DNA of 20,401 bases from Lachnospiraceae bacterium (lineage in GTDB: Bacteria; Bacillota_A; Clostridia; Lachnospirales; Lachnospiraceae), in the NCBI GenBank assembly GCA_016291475.1, contig JAEEXJ010000060.1, positions 1 to 20,401 on the forward strand, read 5' to 3'. The notes beneath the pieces were generated by a model. The model saw only the letters and a list, made by a program, of their open reading frames with translations, searched no databases and was not told where the DNA came from. A program made the translations under genes and the position numbers. How positions within the stretch are numbered: position 1 is the first letter of the stretch; each line of letters opens with the position of its first letter. Positions 1 through 8,150 of this stretch are shown here, piece after piece.

Positions 1-1176
1 CTTCTTCTCTGGGTGATCAAAAGAAAACTCAAGCCCGTCATGTATAAAGCCGGCAAGGATAATCAGGATTATTACAGCGGACTTTTCAAATGGATATCGC
101 AGAGCGTTCTGGGCATCAAGGAAGTTAAGATATTCGGACGTGAAAAATATTTCGTTGACAGCTATAACGAATGCGGCAACGGATATGTAAATGCTGTACA
201 GAAATATTCGCTCTACAACAGCATTCCCAAGCTCCTTATCGAAGCTGTGTGTGTTGCCGTGATGATGATCTACATGATCGTAATGATCGCCATCGGAAAA
301 GACCCCGAATCGCTGATGACGGATTTTGCAACACTTGCTGCGGCGGCACTTGTACTTCTTCCCGCGGTAAACCGCATCAACAACCAGATAAATGCAATGG
401 CTTATTTTGAGCCTTTCCTGATGAATGTAAGCGACAATCTTCAGGAGACAATAGATGATAAGAATACGGATATGACCTTTGCGGAAGATGCAGAGAAGCT
501 GGCCATATCAAAGAACATAACCTTCGAAGGAATCACTTATTCCTATCCGAATTCCGATGTAAAGATACTTGATAAGGCGGACTTCGAGATTCCCATCGGA
601 TCCAGCATCGGTATCGTAGGAACAACAGGCGCAGGTAAGAGTACACTTGTTGATATCCTCCTGGGACTCCTTAAACCCTCCGAAGGAATCATCAAGGCAG
701 ACGGAACAGACATTAAGGATAACTATAGAGGATTCCTTAAGAACGTGGGATACATTCCCCAGATGATCTTCATGCTGGACGATACCATCAGAAATAACGT
801 AGCATTCGGTATCCCTGCGGAAGAACAGAGCGAAGAAAGAATCTGGGAAGCACTCAAAGAAGCTGCTCTCGATGAATTCGTTAAAGGACTTCCCGAAGGA
901 CTTGATACGGGAATAGGAGAGCGCGGCATCAGGATCTCCGGAGGACAGCGTCAGAGAATCGGAATCGCAAGAGCCCTCTATTCGGACCCCGAGGTTCTTA
1001 TCCTTGATGAAGCTACCTCAGCTCTCGATAACGAAACCGAGAATCTGATAATGGAATCTATTAACAGATTCATGGGAAGAAAGACTCTCGTAATAATAGC
1101 CCACAGACTCCAGACCATTGAAAAGTGCGACATGGTATTCAGAGTCGGTGACGGACATATAGTAAGAGAAAGATGA
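1..1176 (+). CDS. ABC-type lipid-linked oligosaccharide flippase, PglK/MsbA-like (5' truncated by window)
   Basis: This is the C-terminal two thirds of a half-size ABC exporter with a fused membrane domain and ATPase. The frame is open to the first base of the window (Leu-Leu-Leu-Trp before the GTG at 13), so the true start lies upstream. Counting from that GTG, a transmembrane helix is visible at about 77-95 and a second hydrophobic stretch at 105-119. The ATPase follows: Walker A GTTGAGKST (203-211), signature ISGGQ (308-312), Walker B LILDEA (329-334) and the switch histidine in IIAHRL (364). The segment around GIKEVKIFGRE (34-44) resembles PglK-type flippases, which move undecaprenyl-pyrophosphate glycans across the membrane. 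A lipid or peptide exporter of the same fold cannot be excluded, but the glycosyltransferase neighbours favour a glycan. It overlaps the next gene by ATGA at 1173. Confidence 0.88.
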   Translation, partial: LLLWVIKRKLKPVMYKAGKDNQDYYSGLFKWISQSVLGIKEVKIFGREKYFVDSYNECGNGYVNAVQKYSLYNSIPKLLIEAVCVAVMMIYMIVMIAIGKDPESLMTDFATLAAAALVLLPAVNRINNQINAMAYFEPFLMNVSDNLQETIDDKNTDMTFAEDAEKLAISKNITFEGITYSYPNSDVKILDKADFEIPIGSSIGIVGTTGAGKSTLVDILLGLLKPSEGIIKADGTDIKDNYRGFLKNVGYIPQMIFMLDDTIRNNVAFGIPAEEQSEERIWEALKEAALDEFVKGLPEGLDTGIGERGIRISGGQRQRIGIARALYSDPEVLILDEATSALDNETENLIMESINRFMGRKTLVIIAHRLQTIEKCDMVFRVGDGHIVRER

Positions 1177-2030
1177 AAAAAGATACCATCGCCAAAATCA
1201 TATACGGGATCTGTGCGGTTGCCTTCGAGGTGATGATGGTCCTTCTCGAAATATGGGCTGATAAAAGAGGCACTGTAAGTGCAGAAGCAACAAGCATCGC
1301 AATCTTCGGTGACAGTGTGATGGCCTATGCTCAGGATGACTATTGTGTGGCGGACAGGCTGGAAGATTATACCGGATTAAAAGTGACAGATCTGTCATTT
1401 GGCGGAACGACGATGGCATATACGGTCGAAGATTCAACTCTGGCTTCCGACAGGAATTTCCTCAGCATGGCGTCCATAGCACTTGCCTATGCCGCAGATG
1501 ATTTTGCACTTCCGAGAAATTACGACACAAAGGCTCCCGCTACCGAATATTTCGAAGAAAGGGAGCGGGAGCTTGAAGCTCTTGACCTTAAGAAAACCGA
1601 TATCGTGATAATCGAGCATTGTTTGAATGATTATCACTGCGGTGTGCCAATAGGGGATCTGAATTCCGATTCGGTATATACATATCTTGGCGCGCTCAGG
1701 ACTTCTGTTGAAAAGATACGAAGCATCAATCCGAATATTCGGATCATCATCGTATCCCCCACCTCCAAGTGGACTCCCGACGGAACAAGCGGAAGTGAGT
1801 ACGACTACGGCGGAGGCGTTCTGGATGATTATGTGAGAGCCCAGAGGGAAGCCGCGGAAGAGCTGGGTGTCGAATACATATATCTGTACGATATATACGA
1901 CATTGCAGGTACGGATTACGAAGGAAATGAGATAAGCGGCGCGGGATATACCGTGGACGGGACTCATCCGAATATTTACGGCAGAGACCTTATCGCAAAG
2001 ACAATAGCGGAATATTTAAACGCCGGCTGA
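1173..2030 (+). CDS. Membrane-anchored SGNH/GDSL hydrolase
   Basis: A 285-residue protein with one N-terminal hydrophobic segment (about 8-27), probably a signal anchor that places the catalytic domain outside the cell. SGNH blocks are visible: GDS with the nucleophile Ser48, Gly in SFGGTT (75-80), Asn152 in CLND, and the Asp-His pair in DGTHPN (Asp262, His265). The family removes or, less often, transfers acyl groups on esters, including O-acetyl groups on surface glycans. The position between an ABC flippase and glycosyltransferases suggests a role in acyl modification of the polymer, which is inference. The start ATG overlaps the preceding stop codon as ATGA, indicating translational coupling. 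Confidence 0.82.
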   Translation: MKKDTIAKIIYGICAVAFEVMMVLLEIWADKRGTVSAEATSIAIFGDSVMAYAQDDYCVADRLEDYTGLKVTDLSFGGTTMAYTVEDSTLASDRNFLSMASIALAYAADDFALPRNYDTKAPATEYFEERERELEALDLKKTDIVIIEHCLNDYHCGVPIGDLNSDSVYTYLGALRTSVEKIRSINPNIRIIIVSPTSKWTPDGTSGSEYDYGGGVLDDYVRAQREAAEELGVEYIYLYDIYDIAGTDYEGNEISGAGYTVDGTHPNIYGRDLIAKTIAEYLNAG

Positions 2031-2039
2031 GAGAAGATT

Positions 2040-3587
2040 ATGACAGTAAACGAATGCCTTAAGAAAATTTCAGATAAGATCAGCGCATCCGACAGGATCG
2101 CTTTTGTATCCGCATTTATCTGCGGACTTTTGATACACATGCCCGCAATGCTGATGGATGTTCCCAATCATGACGGATTATCCAGCATGTATTTCTCCCA
2201 GAATATGATCACATCGGGAAGATGGTTCCTTGCGGCCGCATGCGCTGTTTCATCATTTTATACCGTGCCCTGGATCATAGGGCTTATCGGGCTGTTCGAA
2301 CTTGCACTCACTGCAGTTTTATTAAAGAGGATCTTTGAGATTGAAAACGGAATAACGATCTTTGTAATCTCCGCACTTCTGGTAGCATTTCCGTCCCTTG
2401 CATCGACCTTTGCATATGTCTTTACTCTGGACGGATATATGGCGGGGCTTTTCCTGTCGGTACTTGCCGTATACCTTGCTAAGAAAGATCACTTCATCCT
2501 CGGCGGTATCGCACTTGCATTCAGCTTGGGAACATATCAGGCGTATCTTCCCTTTGCGATGCTCCTTTCCGTCTATCTTGTATGGGAGAAGATGGCATCA
2601 GGTGAAAAGAATGGCATCAGGAAATGCCTTGAATATGTTTATATGGGAATGACAGGAGCCGTGCTTTATCTTGTGCTTCTTAAGATTCTCCTTGCGATAG
2701 AAGGTAAGGTTCTCGATACATATCAGGGTATCGACAATCTGGAGAATGCCGGACTTTCCGGCAGGATCTCATCTCTTCCGCATCTCTATAAAGATTTTGT
2801 AAGCTTTACTTTTTCAAAGGGATTTCTTACGGGAAATGCTTGTGCCGTAGCAGGCGGAGTGCTTGCTGTATGCGCTGCGGTCAGCGCACTTTACCTTATC
2901 GTTAAGAATGCGCTGTATAAGAAAGCGTGGTTTTATTTTGTGGCACTTATCACAGCGGTACTTGTTCCCTTCTCTGCGAATGTGGTCCTTATGATCACAC
3001 CGGATGTCAAGTATCATCTGATCATGAGATATCAGTATGTACTCTTCATGATAGTGTGCATAGTTCTTTGTGACAAATGTGTCGGAAAACTTGATAAAGA
3101 AAAAAGCAGGACGCTTCTTTCCTGGATAGGAACTTTTTCTGCGATTGTCGTCATCATCGCTTATGCCGTGACCGACAATATCGGCTATACCAATCTTCAG
3201 AGAAAATATGAGAAGACTTATGCATATGCATTAAGACTTCTTGACCGCATAGAGCAGACCCCCGGATATTATCAGGGAGTTCCCGTTGCAATAATGGGAG
3301 TCATAGGTGACGATGAATATCCCCGTACCGACATCACAGCTCCCGTCACCGACGAAATGATAGGCCTTGGCGGAGAATACGAGTATCTCATCTACTCTGC
3401 GGATAATTACGAAGCATTCATAAAATACTATATGGGTGCAACTCTTAATTTTGTATCCGAGGAAAAAGAAGCCGAGATTTATTATTCCGACGAATACATC
3501 GAAATGGAAAGCTTTCCCGGCGAGACAAGTGTCCGGATGGTTGACGGTATCATCTACGTTAAAACAGAGGATGCCTTAAGAGATTAA
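2040..3587 (+). CDS. GtrII-like polytopic glucosyltransferase (GT-C fold)
   Basis: A 515-residue protein with roughly ten membrane helices in residues 20-380 and a soluble C-terminal tail of about 125 residues. It resembles the Glucos_trans_II family. Visible similarities are an Asp in the first outside loop (VPNHDG), the TLDGYMAGLFLSVLAVYL segment, and LGTYQAYLPFAMLLSVYLV. In Shigella phages, GtrII-type enzymes take glucose from undecaprenyl-phosphate-glucose on the outer face of the membrane and attach it as a side branch to the growing glycan. The next gene encodes a GtrB-like enzyme that would make such a donor, which supports the assignment. It starts 9 bp after the SGNH gene, preceded by GAGAAG. 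The exact sugar and acceptor are unknown. Confidence 0.75.
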   Translation: MTVNECLKKISDKISASDRIAFVSAFICGLLIHMPAMLMDVPNHDGLSSMYFSQNMITSGRWFLAAACAVSSFYTVPWIIGLIGLFELALTAVLLKRIFEIENGITIFVISALLVAFPSLASTFAYVFTLDGYMAGLFLSVLAVYLAKKDHFILGGIALAFSLGTYQAYLPFAMLLSVYLVWEKMASGEKNGIRKCLEYVYMGMTGAVLYLVLLKILLAIEGKVLDTYQGIDNLENAGLSGRISSLPHLYKDFVSFTFSKGFLTGNACAVAGGVLAVCAAVSALYLIVKNALYKKAWFYFVALITAVLVPFSANVVLMITPDVKYHLIMRYQYVLFMIVCIVLCDKCVGKLDKEKSRTLLSWIGTFSAIVVIIAYAVTDNIGYTNLQRKYEKTYAYALRLLDRIEQTPGYYQGVPVAIMGVIGDDEYPRTDITAPVTDEMIGLGGEYEYLIYSADNYEAFIKYYMGATLNFVSEEKEAEIYYSDEYIEMESFPGETSVRMVDGIIYVKTEDALRD

Positions 3588-3608
3588 CAGTGCGAAGAAA
3601 GGAATACC

Positions 3609-4553
3609 ATGATATCCGTAGTACTTCCCGCATACAATGAAAAAGATAATATAATCCCCGCGATCACCGAAATATCCAAGGTGATCGAAACCGCAGGCGA
3701 AGATTATGAACTGCTTTTTATAAGCGACGGATCTTCTGACGGAACATATGATGTGATCAGGGAGCAGTCTGCGAAGGATACTCATGTAAAGGGTGCGGAA
3801 TTTTCCAGAAATTTCGGTAAAGAAGCAGCAATCTTTGCAGGACTATCCATGGCTTCCGGTGATGCGGTGATCGTAATGGACTGTGACCTTCAGCATCCCG
3901 TAAGCGCTATCCCTGAAATGATCGCAAAGTGGAAGGGCGGAGCTGAAGTCGTAGAGGGCATCAAAAACAGCAGAGGCAAGGAAGGATTCTTCCATAAGAT
4001 CTGCGCAGGGGTGTTCTACGGAATAATGAGCAGTCTTATCAAGATCGATATGTCATCATCATCCGACTTCAAGCTCCTGGACAGAAAAGCCGTGGATGCA
4101 CTTTTGGAACTTCCCGAGAGTAATACATTCTTCAGAGCACTTTCTTTCTGGATCGGATTTAAATCGGAGAAGGTTTATTACGATGTTGAGGAAAGAAGAA
4201 GCGGAAAGAGCAAGTGGTCTCTCGGCGGACTTATAAGATACGCCATCAGAAATGCAACATCCTTCTCAACACTTCCCTTAAAGCTTGTTACCTGGATGGG
4301 ATGGATATTCATTCTTTTCGCAGTGGTGCTTGGAATCCAAACCTTGTTCAGATTCTTCACCGGAACTGCGGATAACGGATTTACTACGGTAATATTGTTA
4401 CAGTTAATAGTCGGCGGATTCATGATGCTCAGCATCGGAATAGCCGGTCATTATATAGCAAGGATCTACGAAGAAGTTAAAGGAAGACCCAGGTTTATCA
4501 TCAGAGATACTACGGGTGACCTTTTCGGAAATTTGAAAGGACAGTGGAAATAA
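3609..4553 (+). CDS. GtrB/DPM1-like polyprenyl-phosphate glycosyltransferase (GT2)
   Basis: A 314-residue GT2 enzyme with a cytoplasmic catalytic domain (1-220) followed by two membrane helices at about 226-246 and 258-280. Family marks include VVLPAYNE (4-11), the nucleotide-binding SDGSSDGT (39-46), the metal-binding DCD in VIVMDCDLQHP (Asp91/Asp93), and a late RRSGKSKWS motif (196-204) typical of the DPM1/GtrB/CsbB group. These enzymes transfer a hexose, usually glucose, from a nucleotide sugar to undecaprenyl phosphate on the inner face. With the GtrII-like gene 21 bp upstream, it forms a two-step side-chain decoration module. No small GtrA-type flippase is present nearby. AAAGGA stands upstream of the ATG. 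The sugar specificity is not readable from the sequence. Confidence 0.88.
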   Translation: MISVVLPAYNEKDNIIPAITEISKVIETAGEDYELLFISDGSSDGTYDVIREQSAKDTHVKGAEFSRNFGKEAAIFAGLSMASGDAVIVMDCDLQHPVSAIPEMIAKWKGGAEVVEGIKNSRGKEGFFHKICAGVFYGIMSSLIKIDMSSSSDFKLLDRKAVDALLELPESNTFFRALSFWIGFKSEKVYYDVEERRSGKSKWSLGGLIRYAIRNATSFSTLPLKLVTWMGWIFILFAVVLGIQTLFRFFTGTADNGFTTVILLQLIVGGFMMLSIGIAGHYIARIYEEVKGRPRFIIRDTTGDLFGNLKGQWK

Positions 4554-5684
4554 ATGAAGATCAATTTTAACGTTCCTCCCTATATCGATACCGCAATGGA
4601 TTACATCGCAGAATGCGTCCGTAACCAGAAAATCTGCGGAGACGGACCCTATACCAAGAAGTGTAACGAATGGATCGAAAAAAAGACCGGTACCGCAAAG
4701 TGCCTTCTTGCAACAAGCTGCACTCATGCAACGGAGCTTGCTGCGATCCTTTGTGATATCAAACCCGGCGATGAAGTCATCATGCCTTCATACACCTTTG
4801 TATCAACCGCAAATGCATTTGTACTTCGAGGTGCGGTTCCGGTGTTTGTAGATATCAGACCCGATACCATGAACATCGATGAAAAGAAGATCGAAGATGC
4901 CATTACGGACAAGACCAGAGTCATAGCTCCCGTTCACTATGCAGGCGTTGGATGTGAGATGGATACCATCATGGACATCGCAAAGCGTCATAACCTTAAA
5001 GTGGTGGAGGATGCGGCACAGGGCGTTATGGCTACTTACAAAGGTAGAGCACTCGGCGCAATCGGAGACTTCGGTGCGTACTCTTTTCACGAGACTAAGA
5101 ATTACTCATCAGGTGAAGGCGGTGCGATCCTTATAAAGAATCCCGAGGATGCTGAGCGTGCTGAGATCATCCGTGAGAAGGGAACCAACAGAGCAAAGTT
5201 TTTCCGCGGACAGATTGATAAGTACACATGGGTCGATATGGGATCTTCGTACCTTCCCAGTGACATGAATGCCGCATATCTGTATTCACAGCTGGAAGTT
5301 GCCGACAAGATCAACGAGGACAGAAGAGCAAGCTGGGATCATTACTACGAGAGACTGACAAAGCTTGCAAACGATGAGAAGATCTCTCTTCCCTATGTGC
5401 CCGAAGAGTGCACACATAATGCTCACATGTTCTACATCAAGTGTAAGGACATCGATGAGAGACAGGCACTCATCAAGCATCTTGCGGCTAACGACATCCT
5501 TGCCGTATTCCACTACATTCCTCTTCATTCGGCTCCTGCGGGAAAATCCCTCGGAAGATTCCACGGAACCGATGAGTTTACGACCAGGGAAAGCGAAAGA
5601 CTTCTCAGACTGCCCATGTTCTACGGCTTAAAGCCCGAGCAGGTCGATCTGATATGCGATAAGATTACGGAGTTTTATGCTTAA
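4554..5684 (+). CDS. wecE: dTDP-4-keto-6-deoxy-D-glucose 4-aminotransferase (WecE/RffA)
   Basis: A 376-residue PLP-dependent sugar aminotransferase of the DegT/DnrJ/EryC1/StrS family, full length for WecE. Long segments closely match what is known of E. coli WecE: GDEVIMPSYTFVSTANAF, RPDTMNIDE, TRVIAPVHYAG, VEDAAQGVM (Asp153 contacts the cofactor), SFHETKNY with the PLP lysine Lys182, EIIREKGTNRA, and FHYIPLH. WecE converts dTDP-4-keto-6-deoxy-glucose to dTDP-4-amino-4,6-dideoxy-galactose (dTDP-Fuc4N). The substrate is produced by RfbB, encoded at 11367-12461 in this window. No adjacent WecD-type N-acetyltransferase is seen. It begins directly after the previous stop codon and overlaps the next gene by 8 bp. 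The enzyme class is very secure; the product stereochemistry rests on similarity. Confidence 0.93.
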   Translation: MKINFNVPPYIDTAMDYIAECVRNQKICGDGPYTKKCNEWIEKKTGTAKCLLATSCTHATELAAILCDIKPGDEVIMPSYTFVSTANAFVLRGAVPVFVDIRPDTMNIDEKKIEDAITDKTRVIAPVHYAGVGCEMDTIMDIAKRHNLKVVEDAAQGVMATYKGRALGAIGDFGAYSFHETKNYSSGEGGAILIKNPEDAERAEIIREKGTNRAKFFRGQIDKYTWVDMGSSYLPSDMNAAYLYSQLEVADKINEDRRASWDHYYERLTKLANDEKISLPYVPEECTHNAHMFYIKCKDIDERQALIKHLAANDILAVFHYIPLHSAPAGKSLGRFHGTDEFTTRESERLLRLPMFYGLKPEQVDLICDKITEFYA

Positions 5685-7092
5685 AAGAGCAGGCGAAACA
5701 TTAAACCGCATTTTTCGTATTGCGGTTTTGGTACTTGTTTCCGCACAGATCCTTACGGGAATGGTGTGGGGATTTCTTAACTGCGGCGTACTTCAGAATT
5801 TCCCGGGCACCGCAGAGCTTGTAGAACTGTCCGGGACTTTGAACCTGACAGGTGATACAGGCATTTTTTATCCCGCACTTTTGATCGTAGTCCGTGCACT
5901 TACGGTAAACGGTCCCTTAAAGTTCTACCATGTGATGTACCTGCTTCAGATCGTGCTTGCATTTGCTTCCTGGTTTGTTTTCGCGGGAAATGTTTTCTCA
6001 CCTTTTTCGCGCAAAAAGAAAGCGTTCTTTGCGCTGGCTCTGATCACCAATCCGTATGCGATGCAGGTTCATCTGGCTGTATTGGAATATTCTTTTATAT
6101 CTTCGTTCCTGGCGCTTCTGGTTTCGTTCCAGATAAGATTCATGCGTGAATGGAAGAATCCGGAAGAAACCCTCGGACTTGAAAGAGCTTTGAGAGATGT
6201 GAGCGTGACCTCACTTTTCTGGCTTCTTGCGGGTCTTACGAGAAAAGAATTCATTATTCTCGGTGCAATTCCCGTGATCGCACTTTTGATCACAATAGTG
6301 CGGCGTTTTGCGAAGACTAAGGCGAAAGTATCTCATATTGCGTGGCCCCTTATCGTTGCGCTGAGCTTTACCGGGATCATCTGCATGACGGATTCTCTTT
6401 TCAGAGATACTGAGAGATTATCTGCGGCAGATATGATAAAAAGAAATCTCTATTACAGAGTTGCGTGGAGTGAGAACTTCCGCGACAGGTATCACTGGCC
6501 CGAATATCTTACCGAGTTTGTTGACGACGGGATGATGACTCATTTCATGAACGACCCCGGACTTGTAAGGGAAGAGTTCACAGAGTATGTGACGGACATC
6601 TACGGAAGCAAGGAAACTTCCGATAAGTTCTACACCTGGGCAAAGCTTTCTTTTGCGGGGAATAAAAAACAGATCGTTAAAGATACTTTGTCGGATATCT
6701 TCGGATATATCTTCGCACCCTTTAAAACCGAGAGGGCACTTTCTGGACACGGTGACGGGGGATTTGCTGCGGGCAATTACGATGTGATGAAACAGCATGA
6801 TCCGAAACTTACCAAAGTCTATTTAAGATATTTCAGCGTACTGTATATTGTCTTTGCAGTGCTGCTTGTACTTACTGAAGCGTTTACGAATGCTAAGAGA
6901 TATAAGAAAGCACTTACTCTTATACTTCCGGCACTGCTCATAGTATTAATGTGCGCTGTGCATTACAGCTTTCTCGGCTGCAGCGTGTTTGACCACAGGA
7001 AAGCCCTGTTTACCACTTGTTTGTGGATGAGTCTTTGGGGACGGTTCTCATTGACTCACCCAAAGACTCAATGTCATCACGGTTACTTATGA
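5677..7092 (+). CDS. Polytopic membrane protein of unknown function, possibly a GT-C-type glycosyltransferase
   Basis: A 471-residue integral membrane protein that I do not recognise as a named family. Hydrophobic helices are visible at about 10-32, 60-80, 88-105, 115-155, 175-215, 222-238 and 390-445. A soluble insert between roughly 240 and 385 contains RNLYYRVAWSENFRDRYHWPEY and many charged residues. Size, topology and context suggest a GT-C-like glycan enzyme or polymerase-like protein, but no diagnostic motif is seen. The last 20 or so codons run through a palindromic GGGGACGGTTCTC repeat (7028-7070), so the native C-terminus has probably been replaced by repeat-encoded residues (WGRFSLTHP). 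The ATG at 5677 lies inside the end of wecE (8-bp overlap); its stop overlaps the next start at 7089. Confidence 0.7.
   Translation: MLKRAGETLNRIFRIAVLVLVSAQILTGMVWGFLNCGVLQNFPGTAELVELSGTLNLTGDTGIFYPALLIVVRALTVNGPLKFYHVMYLLQIVLAFASWFVFAGNVFSPFSRKKKAFFALALITNPYAMQVHLAVLEYSFISSFLALLVSFQIRFMREWKNPEETLGLERALRDVSVTSLFWLLAGLTRKEFIILGAIPVIALLITIVRRFAKTKAKVSHIAWPLIVALSFTGIICMTDSLFRDTERLSAADMIKRNLYYRVAWSENFRDRYHWPEYLTEFVDDGMMTHFMNDPGLVREEFTEYVTDIYGSKETSDKFYTWAKLSFAGNKKQIVKDTLSDIFGYIFAPFKTERALSGHGDGGFAAGNYDVMKQHDPKLTKVYLRYFSVLYIVFAVLLVLTEAFTNAKRYKKALTLILPALLIVLMCAVHYSFLGCSVFDHRKALFTTCLWMSLWGRFSLTHPKTQCHHGYL
7028..7070. repeat. REP-like palindrome with GGGGACGGTTCTC core
   Basis: TGAGTCTTTGGG at 7028-7039 is the exact reverse complement of CCCAAAGACTCA at 7059-7070. 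The loop between them begins GACGGTTCTCATTGACTCA. The GGGGACGGTTCT...TTGACTCA pattern is, to my recollection, a dispersed short repeat seen in many Firmicute genomes, sometimes near Y1 (IS200/RayT-like) transposases; no such transposase is in this window. The repeat is read through as the C-terminal codons of the 5677-7092 gene and ends just before the next start codon. The 12-bp stem is seen directly; the repeat-family identity is from memory. Confidence 0.62.
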
Positions 7093-8147
7093 TATCAGGA
7101 ATCCTCATCACAATCTGCATAGAATTGCTGCTTCCGGTATTAACCGGACTTGCGGTGACATTATCACTGGGCGAAGTAAGGTCAAAACTTGATCTTGCCG
7201 CGCAGTCTTTTGTGTACGGACAGATAATAATCTACGCACTGTTCCAGCCTGTATTCGTATTCTCGATACTGAAGGACTACAGATTCAGTAAGGCGGCAAT
7301 GCTCTTTGGAATTCTTCTTGCGATCACTGTCATCTTACTTACGCTTATCGTCTTCACCAAATACAGAAAAGACCTGATCAAAAACTTTAAACTTAAGTCT
7401 GTCAATCCCGGTATATGGGGAATGCTTGCCCTCGCTCTTCTGGCTGTCCTTATCGTCATGAGTTTCGTAAGAGCCTATTACGACGGGGACGATTCTTATT
7501 ACGTTGCCGCGGCGGCGGAGGGGATTAATTCCGATTCCATGTATAAGAAAGAGCCCTACACAGGAGATCCGATCCTGTCTCCCTACAGGTATCTTTTTGC
7601 GCCCTTTCCCATGTGGATCGCATTTATATCAAAGCTTTCAGGGATCAAGGTTGCTGCAGTGGCTCATTCTTTTATGCCCTGGTGCATGATCCTCTTTACG
7701 GCAGCCGTACTGTATATGCTCTCCGGCTCTATGTTCAAGGATGAATCCAAAAAGCGCGGAATGTTCATGTTCTTTGCTTTTGTGCTTATCATGTTCGGAG
7801 ATTACTCCATCCATACACCGGAGAATTTCCTCCTTGCGAGATCAAGGCAGGGAAAAGCGGCACTTGCATCATTCATACTTCCCTTTATGTTCCTGCTCAT
7901 ATACGGAATCATAAGGGAATATAACGACAGAAAAAAAGTTCACCCCGTCAGACTCATCATGGTAATGCTCACCGGACTTGCGGGAGCGCTGTGCTCGACT
8001 CTCGGCGGAGTTTTGTGCGTAAGCCTGGTACTTACGGGAAGCCTTTGCATGCTCTTGACCTACAGGAAGTTTAAATACCCTTTTATCATGGCGGTGTGCA
8101 GCGTGCCCTGCCTGATCTTCCCGGTTCTTTATTTTGTAATGAGGTAA
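7089..8147 (+). CDS. DUF6077-like polytopic membrane protein
   Basis: A membrane protein of 352 residues if translation starts at the ATG at 7089, which overlaps the upstream stop as ATGA. The frame extends further upstream to a TTG at 7017, but those codons lie in the palindromic repeat and look acquired. About nine helices are visible. The loop after the third or fourth helix contains YYDGDDSYYVAAAAEG, then YRYLFAPFPMWIAFISKLSG, and later LARSRQGKAALASFILPF. These resemble, from memory, the DUF6077 family of Firmicute membrane proteins found in glycan loci; function unknown. No good ribosome site precedes 7089, consistent with coupling to the upstream gene. The stop TAA (8145-8147) is followed after one codon, in the same frame, by the next gene, so this may be the N-terminal part of a once longer protein. 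Confidence 0.68.
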   Translation: MISGILITICIELLLPVLTGLAVTLSLGEVRSKLDLAAQSFVYGQIIIYALFQPVFVFSILKDYRFSKAAMLFGILLAITVILLTLIVFTKYRKDLIKNFKLKSVNPGIWGMLALALLAVLIVMSFVRAYYDGDDSYYVAAAAEGINSDSMYKKEPYTGDPILSPYRYLFAPFPMWIAFISKLSGIKVAAVAHSFMPWCMILFTAAVLYMLSGSMFKDESKKRGMFMFFAFVLIMFGDYSIHTPENFLLARSRQGKAALASFILPFMFLLIYGIIREYNDRKKVHPVRLIMVMLTGLAGALCSTLGGVLCVSLVLTGSLCMLLTYRKFKYPFIMAVCSVPCLIFPVLYFVMR

Positions 8148-8150
8148 GAA

